Assembly: GCF_000743535.1 (NCBI RefSeq)
Contig: NZ_AVCJ01000023.1
Span: 62,001-126,000, forward strand
Source: Arenimonas donghaensis DSM 18148 = HO3-R19
GTDB taxonomy: Bacteria > Pseudomonadota > Gammaproteobacteria > Xanthomonadales > Xanthomonadaceae
Reading direction: 5' to 3'
DNA: 64,000 nt
Translations under genes and position numbers: made by a program
Shown here: piece after piece, positions 1-7,740 of the stretch
Position numbering within the stretch: the first letter of the stretch is position 1
How the letters are laid out: each line of letters opens with the position of its first letter
Notes under the pieces: model-generated
Databases searched by the model: none
Told to the model about the DNA's origin: nothing
What the model saw: only the letters and a program-made list of their open reading frames with translations

Positions 1-458
1 TAGCGATCCGCGCCAGCGAAGTCACGGTCGCCCTGGCCCCGGTTTCGGCCGCGCCGGCCGTCTACGCCGTGGGCTCCCGCGGTCCGCTGGACCTGGGCGA
101 GATCACCCGCAACGGCACCGAGCTGCAGGCCCCGCTGGCCCAGATCCCGGGCGGCTGGCTGAGCCGCCTGGTGCTGACCAACCGCGGCACGCAGGATCGT
201 GAGTACGAGATCACCGTGTTCGGCGAGACCGGCACCACCATCTCGACCAACAACCTGACCGGCACCGTTGACGCCGAGTCGACCCTGGTGATCGACCTGG
301 ACACCGTGCTCACCGGCTTCACGGGCGGCCTGCCGCGCGCGACGCTGAACGTGACGGTGGCGGCCCCGAACAACACGATCCAGGGCCTGTACCAGATCGT
401 GAACCCGGATTCGGGCTCGATCTCCAACCACGTGATGGTGCGTCCGGGCAGCAACTAG
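1..458 (+). CDS. C-terminal part of a secreted surface-type protein (5' truncated)
   Basis: The reading frame is open from base 3 and ends at TAG 456-458; its start lies outside the window. The visible 151 residues end in a module (about 125 residues, from base 81) that recurs at the end of the next gene. The last 42 residues before the stop are identical in both proteins. The module is rich in T, N, V and G with alternating hydrophobics, as in an extracellular beta-sandwich, and has no cysteines. I do not recognise a catalytic motif. By analogy with the neighbour it should be exported, but its signal peptide is not in view. A strong terminator follows 53 bases after the stop, so it is transcribed separately from the next gene. 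Confidence 0.8.
   Translation, partial: AIRASEVTVALAPVSAAPAVYAVGSRGPLDLGEITRNGTELQAPLAQIPGGWLSRLVLTNRGTQDREYEITVFGETGTTISTNNLTGTVDAESTLVIDLDTVLTGFTGGLPRATLNVTVAAPNNTIQGLYQIVNPDSGSISNHVMVRPGSN
81..455 (+). repeat. C-terminal module, copy 1 (in upstream partial gene)
   Basis: This 125-codon module pairs with bases 2297-2668. The two copies share the peptide NGTELQAPLAQIPGGW and, over 330-455 versus 2543-2668, encode 42 identical residues with only two silent base differences. The stop codons differ (TAG versus TAA). One extra Gly codon is present in copy 1 near base 325. Synonymous positions are conserved too, which suggests recent duplication or gene conversion. Confidence 0.9.
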
Positions 459-510
459 CCTCCAGCTCCCCTCTCGCTGTTACCGGAAAGGGGCCGGGGG
501 AGTGGTCAAA

Positions 511-535
511 CGGGGCCTTCGGGCCCCGTTTTCTT
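511..535 (+). terminator. Rho-independent terminator after the partial gene
   Basis: The stem CGGGGCC (511-517) pairs with GGCCCCG (522-528) around a TTCG tetraloop, followed by a T-rich tail (529-535). The stable UUCG-type loop and T tail make this a clear intrinsic terminator. Confidence 0.9.
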
Positions 536-582
536 GACCCCTGGGCAGTGGCGGAAACCGATTCGTGACAGCCATCCCGGGC

Positions 583-598
583 TGTGACATATTTCACG
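583..598 (+). promoter_or_regulatory. CRP/Clp-like operator upstream of the secreted-protein gene
   Basis: The sequence TGTGACATATTTCACG fits the CRP half-site pattern TGTGA-N6-TCACA with a single mismatch in the last base. It lies 100 bases before the ATG at 698. In Lysobacterales the CRP-family regulator Clp binds this type of site, often in front of exported-protein genes. Binding here is inferred from the motif only. Confidence 0.5.
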
Positions 599-697
599 GG
601 CCGAAATAGCGGGTTCGTGCTAGGTGAGGCCTTTGCGCCGTGCCTCCCAACGATCCCGGGCAGCTGGGGAACCAATCCACTTTGGGGGAATTACGCA

Positions 698-2671
698 ATG
701 AAGCTTGAAAAGATAGGACTGTCGGTCCTGATCGCCTTCGCGTTCACCGCGACGGCATCGGCGAACACGGCCAGTGTCGAATCCGAAATGGCTGCCAAGC
801 GCGCCGCGCTGGCGGCGAACGCCGGCGTCCGCACCAAGCAGGCCGAGCGCCCGGGGATTCCCGTGGCCGGCCGCAGCGTCGAGGAGCTCCGCCAGGAAGC
901 CTCCCTGCTCCGGAGCACGCAGAAGGCAGCGCGTGCGCCCGACCGTCTGAAGAACATCGTGCTCTACAGCGGCGACACCACGGGTGCGCCGACCTGGAAC
1001 CGTCCCAACAGCCTCGTAAGTCTTTCCGGCGTCGGCACCGCGACGCCCTACGTCGTTAACACGGTGACGGTTTCGGCCAACGACAGCTGCGACGTCCTGA
1101 GTATCCAGCCCGGCTGGGACGGCTACCTTCATGTCTACGAGAACGGCTTTGATCCCCTGGACCAGCTGACCAACCTCATCGACCTGAACGACGACTTCCC
1201 CTTCGTCGGCCAATCGGGTTTCACGGGCCTGGCGCTCAACGCCGGCTCGACCTACTACTTCATCACCAGCGGCTTCAGCAACGGTGACTTCGGCGCCTTC
1301 GACACCACCATCGACTGCCCCGTGGCTACGGTCACGGTCACCGGTGGTTCCTTGATCGGTGTCACGCTGGACAATCCGGCCAGCAACGACCCGGTCCTGG
1401 TGGCCAACGAGCTGATCATCCCGCCGGGCCGCACCATTCCCAATACCGGTGCGCTCAACATCAACACCCAGATCGACTATTCGTTCTCGCCGGGCGAGGT
1501 GCGCTACGCGCGCTTCCACTGCCCGGGCCTGGAATTCGAGCCGGGCGCGACGGTCACCTATTCCGGTGATCCGTCCAATACGATCGGCGCGGTCAACGGC
1601 ATCGGCACGGACGCGATTTACTTCTCGATCACCGCCGGTGCGACCCCGGTGGTCGCGGACGACTCGCTTACCGTTGATGGCGACCGCACGCTCACCAGCA
1701 AGGCCCCGATCGACTGCAGCTACGGCCTGTACGACTTCCCGTCGCAGGCGCAGGCGGGCGGCGCGACCGGCCGCGTGGCCACGACCTCGGGTGCCTACGT
1801 GCGCTTCGGGGAAAGCACCGCGCTGCGGGTGGACAACTTCAACGAAGCCATCGCCGACGTGGAATCGCCGGATCCGGCCTACCACTTGTTCGTGACCGCG
1901 CCGGGCACGACCGCCTTCGGGGGTGAAACCAGCCAGATCGGCGAGTTCAGCGTCGGCACGGTGAACACCATCAACGGTACGCCGCAGCCGATCACGGTGA
2001 CCGGCCTGCCGGTGACCACGCCGGAACTGTGGTCCACGGACTCCACGCTGGTCGTCTTCGGTGACTTCGGCACCTCTGGCCTGGCCTACCTGAGCTTCAG
2101 TCCGGATTGCTCCACCCTGGCGGCAGCGTTCGACGGCTGGAACGACTCGTTCGCGTCCTTCACCGGCTGGAACTTCGAGATCGAAAACCTGTTCGTGTGC
2201 TACTACACGAATTTCGAGCCGATCCGCGCCAGCGTCTTCGACGTCGCGCTGGTCACCGACTCGGCCGATCCGTCGCTCTACGACGTGCCTGCCCTGGGCC
2301 CGCTGGCCCTGGGTGAAATCGTCCGCAACGGTACCGAGCTGCAGGCCCCGCTCGCCCAGATCCCGGGCGGCTGGCTGAGCCGTCTGGTGCTGACCAACAC
2401 CGGCTCGATGGACCGCGTCTACCAGATCGAAGTGTTTGGTGAGACCGGAAACACCATCACCACCGACAACCTCAGCGGCACCGTCGCGGCCAACTCCACC
2501 CTGGTGGTGGACCTGGACACGATCCTGACCGGCTTCACCGGCCTGCCGCGCGCCACGCTGAACGTGACGGTGGCGGCCCCGAACAACACGATCCAGGGCC
2601 TGTACCAGATCGTGAACCCGGATTCGGGCTCGATCTCCAACCACGTGATGGTGCGCCCGGGCAGCAACTAA
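698..2671 (+). CDS. Secreted protein with PPC-like N-terminal domain and shared C-terminal module
   Basis: This 657-residue exported protein starts at ATG 698, preceded by a G-rich Shine-Dalgarno (GGGGGA at 684-689). A longer open frame upstream lacks a ribosome site and would bury the signal peptide. Residues 1-22 form a classical signal peptide ending ASA. Residues about 25-85 look helical. Residues about 88-206 resemble pre-peptidase C-terminal-like beta-sandwiches: the W-D-G-Y-L-H-V-Y stretch, then an aspartate-rich loop, then Y-Y-F-I-T-S-G. The long middle part is beta-rich with scattered cysteines. The final 124 codons are the module shared with the upstream gene. No protease or hydrolase triad was recognised. 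A role at the cell surface or in the medium is inferred; its function is unknown. Confidence 0.85.
   Translation: MKLEKIGLSVLIAFAFTATASANTASVESEMAAKRAALAANAGVRTKQAERPGIPVAGRSVEELRQEASLLRSTQKAARAPDRLKNIVLYSGDTTGAPTWNRPNSLVSLSGVGTATPYVVNTVTVSANDSCDVLSIQPGWDGYLHVYENGFDPLDQLTNLIDLNDDFPFVGQSGFTGLALNAGSTYYFITSGFSNGDFGAFDTTIDCPVATVTVTGGSLIGVTLDNPASNDPVLVANELIIPPGRTIPNTGALNINTQIDYSFSPGEVRYARFHCPGLEFEPGATVTYSGDPSNTIGAVNGIGTDAIYFSITAGATPVVADDSLTVDGDRTLTSKAPIDCSYGLYDFPSQAQAGGATGRVATTSGAYVRFGESTALRVDNFNEAIADVESPDPAYHLFVTAPGTTAFGGETSQIGEFSVGTVNTINGTPQPITVTGLPVTTPELWSTDSTLVVFGDFGTSGLAYLSFSPDCSTLAAAFDGWNDSFASFTGWNFEIENLFVCYYTNFEPIRASVFDVALVTDSADPSLYDVPALGPLALGEIVRNGTELQAPLAQIPGGWLSRLVLTNTGSMDRVYQIEVFGETGNTITTDNLSGTVAANSTLVVDLDTILTGFTGLPRATLNVTVAAPNNTIQGLYQIVNPDSGSISNHVMVRPGSN
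2297..2668 (+). repeat. C-terminal module, copy 2
   Basis: Second copy of the module at 81-455. Near-identity at the DNA level covers the region encoding NGTELQAPLAQIPGGW and the final 126 bases, with more divergent sequence between them. That conserved-divergent-conserved pattern fits patchy gene conversion or strong constraint on the two ends. Confidence 0.9.
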
Positions 2672-2698
2672 GCCCGGCACCACCAGGCAACACGGAAA

Positions 2699-2726
2699 CG
2701 GGGCCCTCGCGGGCCCCGTTTTTTTT
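2699..2726 (+). terminator. Rho-independent terminator after the secreted-protein gene
   Basis: The stem CGGGGCCC (2699-2706) pairs with GGGCCCCG (2711-2718) around TCGC, followed by eight T residues (2719-2726). It resembles the terminator at 511-535, so the duplication seems to have included the 3' flank. Confidence 0.95.
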
Positions 2727-2733
2727 GCCCCTT

Positions 2734-2812
2734 TGTAGGAGCGGCTTCAGCCGCGAAGCATTTGACCTTGCCTTGGGCAAGGAAGGACTTCGCGGCTGAA
2801 GCCGCTCCTACA
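2734..2812. repeat. Palindromic intergenic repeat, family A (copy 1)
   Basis: The left arm TGTAGGAGCGGCTTCAGCCG (start 2734) is inverted at the right end, finishing CTCCTACA at 2812. Each arm is itself a hairpin, GCGGCT-TC-AGCCGC. A third hairpin sits in the centre: CCTTGCC-TTG-GGCAAGG (2766-2782). It lies between the converging secreted-protein gene and the gamma-glutamyltransferase gene. There is no T tail, so it is not a simple terminator. Confidence 0.9.
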
Positions 2813-2833
2813 GATTTGTTAGTAGCCGTTTCG

Positions 2834-4564
2834 TCAGTAACCCGCCGCCTGGCCGTCCTTGCGGCTTTCCGAGGCCCCGGCGTACACGCCGGTCCCGGGG
2901 TCGCGGGCGATGGCCTGGTAGCCGCCGTAGGGACCATCCGCGAACTCGATAGTGTGACCCTTGCGCATCAGCGCGCGGATGGTTTCGTAGGCGAAGCCGG
3001 TCTCGAGATTGAGCACGCCGCCATCGCTCATCTCGACCATCTGGCCGGCCGGGTCGGTGCTGCCGTCGTGCTGGATGCGCGGGGCGTCACCGGCTTCCTG
3101 CAGGTTCATGCCGAAGTCGACCAGGTTCATCACGATCTGGGCGTGGCCCTGGGGCTGCATCGCGCCACCCATCAGGCCGAAGCTGACCCAGGGCTTGCCG
3201 TCCCGGGTGATGAAAGCCGGAATGATCGTGTGGAAAGGCCGCTTGCCCGGCGCGAACGTGTTCGGGTGGCCGGCCTTGAGCACGAACTGCTCGCCGCGGT
3301 CCTGGAAGATGAAGCCCAGGCCGGGCGCCGCCATGCCGCTGCCCATGCCGCGGTAGTTGGACTGGATCAGCGACACCATCATGCCGTCCTGGTCGGCGGT
3401 GGTCAGGTAGATCGTATCGCCGTGCTGCAGGATGCCGGCATCGACGGACCGGGCGGCCCGGTCGGGATTGATCAGCTTGCGGCGTTGCGCGGCGTAATCC
3501 TCCGAGATCAGCTCGCGCACCAGTTTCGCGGCCTGTTCCCGGTTCCCGTCGCGCGCCGGGAAGAAATCCGGGTCGGCATACCAGCGCGCGCGGTCGGCGA
3601 AAGCCAGCTTCTTGGCTTCGACGAACAAGTGCACATGCTCGGCGCTGCCGAATTCGATCTTCGAAAAGTCGTAACCCTCGAGGATTTCGAGGATCTGCAG
3701 GGCAGCGATGCCCTGGCCGTTGGGCGGCAGTTCCCAGACGTCGACGCCGCGGTAGTTGGCGCTGGCCGGCTCGACCCACTCGCCCTGGTGGGCGGCGAGG
3801 TCTTCGTAGCGAAGGAAGCCGTCGTTCTCCCGGAAGTAGGCGTCGATGGTGCGGGCGATGTCACCCTTGTAAAAGGCATCGCGGCCCTCGCGGCCGATGG
3901 TCTCGAGGGTGTTGGCCAGGTTGGGGTTCTTCCACAGCTCGCCGGTGCGTGGCGCCCGGCCGTCGACGGTGAACTGCGCGCTGAAGCCTGGCCATTTCGA
4001 TAGCACGGGCACGCTGCGGTCCCAGTAGTAGGCGATGGTGTCGTGCACGGGATGGCCTTCGCGGGCGTAGCGTACCGTCGGCGCCAGTACGTCGGCCATC
4101 GGCAGCTTGCCGAAGCGGCCGTGCAGCGCAAACCAGCCATCCACCGCGCCCGGCACCGTCACCGGCAGCGGGCCATGCGGCGGGATGTCGGTGTACCCGT
4201 TTTCCTGGAACCACTTCAGCGACAGACCCTGCGGCGAACGGCCCGAGCCGTTGTAGCCGTGCAGTTTCTGCGTCCTTGGATCCCAGACCATGGCGAACAG
4301 GTCACCGCCGATGCCGTTGCCGGTCGGCTCCATCAGGCCCAGCGCGGCATTGGCCGCAATGGCCGCGTCCACGGCGCTGCCGCCCTGCTTCATGACGTCC
4401 AGCGCGACCTGGGTGGCCAGGGGGTGCGAGGTGGCGGCCATCGCATGGGGCGCGTAGACCACCGAGCGGGTGGCGAAGTCGCGGCCGGTGATGCGGTCGG
4501 CGGCAGGTGCGCTGCCGGCCGCCGCGGTGGCGGCCAGGGTGAGGGCTATCAACGAAAGTCGCAT
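2834..4564 (-). CDS. ggt: Gamma-glutamyltransferase-family hydrolase, exported
   Basis: This 576-residue Ntn-hydrolase moves or hydrolyses gamma-glutamyl groups of glutathione-like substrates, probably in the periplasm. The start at 4564 gives a signal peptide (residues 1-22, ending APA). An open frame continues upstream, but it would remove the signal from the N-terminus. The G-G-S-A-V-D-A-A-I-A block (residues 61-70) and G-N-G-I-G-G-D (82-88) are typical of the family. The precursor is expected to cleave itself before Thr384 in GDTIYLTTADQDG; this aligns with Thr391 of the E. coli enzyme, although the usual TTH is TIY here. The C-terminal part carries S-F-G-L-M-G-G. It is divergently oriented from the AEC transporter with 120 bases between starts. 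It may belong to the YwrD-like branch rather than classic Ggt. Confidence 0.88.
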   Translation of the reverse strand: MRLSLIALTLAATAAAGSAPAADRITGRDFATRSVVYAPHAMAATSHPLATQVALDVMKQGGSAVDAAIAANAALGLMEPTGNGIGGDLFAMVWDPRTQKLHGYNGSGRSPQGLSLKWFQENGYTDIPPHGPLPVTVPGAVDGWFALHGRFGKLPMADVLAPTVRYAREGHPVHDTIAYYWDRSVPVLSKWPGFSAQFTVDGRAPRTGELWKNPNLANTLETIGREGRDAFYKGDIARTIDAYFRENDGFLRYEDLAAHQGEWVEPASANYRGVDVWELPPNGQGIAALQILEILEGYDFSKIEFGSAEHVHLFVEAKKLAFADRARWYADPDFFPARDGNREQAAKLVRELISEDYAAQRRKLINPDRAARSVDAGILQHGDTIYLTTADQDGMMVSLIQSNYRGMGSGMAAPGLGFIFQDRGEQFVLKAGHPNTFAPGKRPFHTIIPAFITRDGKPWVSFGLMGGAMQPQGHAQIVMNLVDFGMNLQEAGDAPRIQHDGSTDPAGQMVEMSDGGVLNLETGFAYETIRALMRKGHTIEFADGPYGGYQAIARDPGTGVYAGASESRKDGQAAGY

Positions 4565-4684
4565 GGCGCAATTCCCCAGGTTCGGAATGGACAGGGTCGA
4601 GATGGGCGAAGATAACGCAGCCCGGCCTTCGCATTCGGTGAATGCCGCGGCAATGCCCCTCCCTCGCAAGGAATCCACCGCCCG

Positions 4685-5599
4685 ATGGCTTTCGACGCCT
4701 TCGCCCTGATCCTGACCATGCTGGCCCTGGGCCTGCTGTTCCAGCGCCTGCGCGTGTTTCCCGACAGCGCGCCGGAAGTCCTGAACAAGGTCGTGCTTTA
4801 CGTCTGCCTGCCCGCGGCGGTGCTGCGTTATGCGCCGCGCCTGGAACTGGGCCCGGAGGTGCTTGCCGTGGCCGCCGTGCCCTGGGCGCTCTTGGCGGCG
4901 ACCGTGCTGGCGGTCACCGGCATGACCCGCTTGCTGCGCCTGCGCCGCGACCAGCATGCGGTACTGCTGCTGTGCGTGGCACTGGGCAACACCAGTTTCC
5001 TGGGCTACCCGCTGGTGCGCGCGCTGCTGGGCGAAGCCGCGCTGCCGTACGCCGTCATCTACGACCAGTTCGGCGCCTTCCTCATCCTGTCCACGTTCGG
5101 CCTGTACGTACTGGCGCGCTACGGCGGCGACGCCGAACCGACCGCGCGCGACACCGTGCGACGCGTCGCCACGTTTCCGCCCTTCCTGGCCCTGGTCTTC
5201 GGTCTGACGCTGATGCCCGCCGAGCCGCCGGCCTGGATCGCCGGTGCCTTGCAGCGCCTCGCCGACGCACTGCTGCCCCTGGTCGTGCTGGCGATCGGCC
5301 TGGGCCTGAAACTGAAGCTGCCGGGTGACGAACTCAAGCCGCTGGCGGCCGGCCTCGCGCTGAAACTGCTGGTGATGCCCGCGCTCGCGCTCGGCCTGGT
5401 GGCGTGGTTGCCGATGGATGCCATAGCCGCTGACACCGCGGTGCTCGAATCCGCGATGCCACCGATGATCACCGCCGCGGCGTTAGCGATATCGCACCGA
5501 TTGGCCCCGTCGCTGGCTTCGGCTTTGGTCGGCTATGGCATCCTGTTCTCACTCGCCACGCTGCCCGCCTGGGCCTGGCTGCTGACGAACTACCTGTAG
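4685..5599 (+). CDS. AEC-family membrane transporter
   Basis: This 304-residue inner-membrane protein has about ten hydrophobic segments in the five-plus-five layout of the auxin efflux carrier (AEC) family. In bacteria these carry malonate, malate or other small organic anions. Family signals include the early V-L-Y-V-C-L-P-A-A-V-L-R segment and C-V-A-L-G-N-T-S-F-L-G-Y-P (about residues 97-109), which matches the N-T-G-F-L-G-P motif. The ATG at 4685 follows a Shine-Dalgarno AAGGAA. The substrate cannot be told from sequence. The stop codon TAG (5597-5599) is part of a palindromic repeat arm, so the gene's end is shared with the repeat. Confidence 0.88.
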   Translation: MAFDAFALILTMLALGLLFQRLRVFPDSAPEVLNKVVLYVCLPAAVLRYAPRLELGPEVLAVAAVPWALLAATVLAVTGMTRLLRLRRDQHAVLLLCVALGNTSFLGYPLVRALLGEAALPYAVIYDQFGAFLILSTFGLYVLARYGGDAEPTARDTVRRVATFPPFLALVFGLTLMPAEPPAWIAGALQRLADALLPLVVLAIGLGLKLKLPGDELKPLAAGLALKLLVMPALALGLVAWLPMDAIAADTAVLESAMPPMITAAALAISHRLAPSLASALVGYGILFSLATLPAWAWLLTNYL

Positions 5600-5658
5600 G
5601 AGGGGCTTGAGCCCCGAAGTGCCTCGACTCTCCTGCAGGAACGGCCCTGGCCCCGAAG
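5595..5658. repeat. Decayed palindromic repeat with two arms in direct orientation (copy 2)
   Basis: Arm one, from 5595 (TGTAGGAGGGGCTTGAGCCC), and arm two, from 5634 (TGCAGGAACGGCCCTGGCCC), both read rightwards. All other two-arm copies in the window are inverted. Arm one keeps a perfect inner hairpin GGGGCT-TG-AGCCCC; arm two is imperfect. It supplies the stop of the AEC gene and ends just before the Shine-Dalgarno of the next gene. Confidence 0.75.
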
Positions 5659-5680
5659 CTCTGTTTCGACAGGAGTCCAA

Positions 5681-6700
5681 ATGCACAAGTACATCCTGCC
5701 AACCCTGCTCATGCTGGCCGCCGCCGCGTCGGCCCACGTCGAGCCCACCCCGGCCGAAACAGCCGAGCACCGCAACGATTACGCGCGTCTCCTGCTGGCG
5801 GCCGCCAACGCACCGGGCGACCTGGTGTCGGACGCCTACCTCGTGGAGATGATGGCCGTCGTTGGCCTGGCCCAGGCCGACGACGCTGCGATGGATCCGG
5901 CGCTTCACGATGAGCTCGGCGTGGCCCGGGACCGCCTGCAGCAGCGCGTGGCGGCCGGTCTGATGGACGAACCAGCCCTGCTGGCGACGATCGCCCACTG
6001 CCAGGGGCGCTACCTGCAGGGACGTGATTGCACCGCGCACTGGGCGCGCGTCGCGGAGTCTGCGCGCGGCAACGGCTACCTGCACCTCCAGCTGATGAAC
6101 CACGCGGCCGCCCAGGACGATGCAGTGTCCTTCGCGCGGCATGCCCAGATGGCCGCGCAGGCGGGAACGTTCGAGTCGACCCTTCCGGACATCTTCGCGA
6201 GCCTGTATGCCCGTTACCTGCAGGTCCCGGACGCGCTGTGGCCGACCGGCCAGGACCTCGGTGGACCCCGCAAGCAAGCCGGCGTGCTGGCCATGGCCAG
6301 CGGCACCGCGTTCGGGCTTCCTGCCTACCAGCAAACGTTTCGCCACTGCGAGGCCGCGCAGGACGAGGTCCGGCAATGGTGCGTGGCCGTGGCCCGGCGA
6401 CTGGCTGGCGACTCCAGCACGCTCATCGATCGAATGGTCGGCTCCGCGATCCTGCGCAAGCTTGGCTCGGAACAGGACAAGGCCTGGGCCGAGTCGCAGC
6501 GACGCCAGGACCAGTGGCTGTCCCGGGTCGGGTGGACCCTGGAGGATGAGTTCGACGATGCCCTGTGGGACAAGTATTTCGAGGTCTTCGCCAGGCAAGG
6601 CGAGATGGCGGCGATCCACTACGCCAACCAGGCACTTGGCCGCGCCCTCGAGCCGCCGGCCGATTGGCAGCCTTCCGCGTACGGCGCCGAAGTCAAGTGA
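5681..6700 (+). CDS. Secreted protein of unknown function, paralogue A
   Basis: This 339-residue protein starts at ATG 5681 with AGGAG five bases upstream. Residues 1-18 are a signal peptide ending ASA. No known domain was recognised. It aligns along its whole length with the next gene: both carry A-P-G-D-L-V-S-D-A near residue 45, a LYARY-QVP segment near 180, and two cysteine pairs with the same spacing (C-x9-C and C-x10-C). Conserved cysteine spacing in an exported protein suggests disulfides in the periplasm. The regular helices recall TPR-like repeats but no consensus TPR was found. The two genes are 32 bases apart and probably co-transcribed. Confidence 0.8.
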   Translation: MHKYILPTLLMLAAAASAHVEPTPAETAEHRNDYARLLLAAANAPGDLVSDAYLVEMMAVVGLAQADDAAMDPALHDELGVARDRLQQRVAAGLMDEPALLATIAHCQGRYLQGRDCTAHWARVAESARGNGYLHLQLMNHAAAQDDAVSFARHAQMAAQAGTFESTLPDIFASLYARYLQVPDALWPTGQDLGGPRKQAGVLAMASGTAFGLPAYQQTFRHCEAAQDEVRQWCVAVARRLAGDSSTLIDRMVGSAILRKLGSEQDKAWAESQRRQDQWLSRVGWTLEDEFDDALWDKYFEVFARQGEMAAIHYANQALGRALEPPADWQPSAYGAEVK

Positions 6701-6732
6701 AACCACCCGATTGCAGCAACCTGGAGAACACG

Positions 6733-7740
6733 ATGCGAACGGCAGCAACCCTTGGACTCCTTGGCGCAATGATGGCGGCGGTACCGGCGTCGGCCAACGA
6801 GGGCGCACAGGCCGTGGCCAGCCTGAACGTCCAGCTCGCCGCGGCCGAGGCGCCGGGCGACCTGGTCTCGGATGCGGCCTTGTTCAAGCTGTTCCCCGTG
6901 GTGCTCGGGTTCCAGCCGGATCCTGATTCGCTCGACCCGGCGTTGCGTTCCCGTGTGATGGCCGCGCAGATGGCGCTTGGCGAGCGGGTCGCCGGCGGGC
7001 TGGCCACCGACCCGACCGTGCTGGCCCTGGAGCTGCGTTGCCCGCCGGCGGCCAAGGCGTCGCAGGCCTGTGAGGCCCGCATGGATCGCCTGTCCGGACT
7101 GGCGGGTGACAACGCCTACCACCACGTCGTGCTGATGGGCACGGCTACGGCGCTGGGCGACCACGGCGCCGTGCTCGAACACGCCCGCCGTGCCGCCCGG
7201 GCACCGGACTACCACCACGACATAGCTACCGTTTTCTCGTCCCTGTACGCGCGTTATTCACAGGTGCCCGAATCGATGTGGCAGGCGCTGCGCGCGCCCG
7301 AAGGCCAGCGGCGCTCTCCGGGCGTCGAAGCCATGGCTTATGCCGCCGCCGTCGCGCTTCCGCACTACAAGTACATCTTCGACGCCTGCCGCGACCCCGC
7401 GGGCGAACTGCGCAGGCATTGCCTGGATATCGGCCGAAAGATGACGCACGGCTCCGGCGTGCTGCTCGACATCGAGGTCGGTGCGAAAATCGTTGCGAAG
7501 CTCGGTGGCGAGGACGACCAGGCGAAGGCACGACAGAAGCTGCGCGAGGCGCGCTGGCTGGGCCGGGCCGTCGCCACGCCAGAAGACTCGCTCGATGCCG
7601 CGCAGTGGGACGAATTTTTCGCCATCTATGCCCGTGAGGGCGAGCTCGCGGCCATGCGCTACGCCGCCACGGCCCAGGGCATCGCGCTCGTGCCGCCCAC
7701 GGGCTGGACCGGCGAACCGGAAGTCCGGCCCACGTCCTGA
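6733..7740 (+). CDS. Secreted protein of unknown function, paralogue B
   Basis: This 335-residue exported protein is the tandem paralogue of the gene before it. The start at ATG 6733 gives a clean signal peptide (residues 1-20, ending ASA); GGAGA lies seven bases before. Shared landmarks are A-P-G-D-L-V-S-D-A near residue 38, LYARYSQVPE near 174-183, cysteine pairs C-x9-C and C-x10-C, and a D-x-x-x-W-D-x-x-F/Y-x-x-x-x-A-R-x-G-E block near the C-terminus. It ends at 7740 with no gap to the stop codon of the convergent AAA ATPase gene (7741). Function unknown; a shared periplasmic role or heterodimer with paralogue A is a guess. Confidence 0.8.
   Translation: MRTAATLGLLGAMMAAVPASANEGAQAVASLNVQLAAAEAPGDLVSDAALFKLFPVVLGFQPDPDSLDPALRSRVMAAQMALGERVAGGLATDPTVLALELRCPPAAKASQACEARMDRLSGLAGDNAYHHVVLMGTATALGDHGAVLEHARRAARAPDYHHDIATVFSSLYARYSQVPESMWQALRAPEGQRRSPGVEAMAYAAAVALPHYKYIFDACRDPAGELRRHCLDIGRKMTHGSGVLLDIEVGAKIVAKLGGEDDQAKARQKLREARWLGRAVATPEDSLDAAQWDEFFAIYAREGELAAMRYAATAQGIALVPPTGWTGEPEVRPTS

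Noticed and set aside
620-2683. A long minus-strand open frame across the secreted-protein gene
   Set aside because: It is an antisense shadow: low-complexity, Arg/Gly/Val-rich, no signal peptide or motif, while the plus strand has a signal peptide and a duplicated module.
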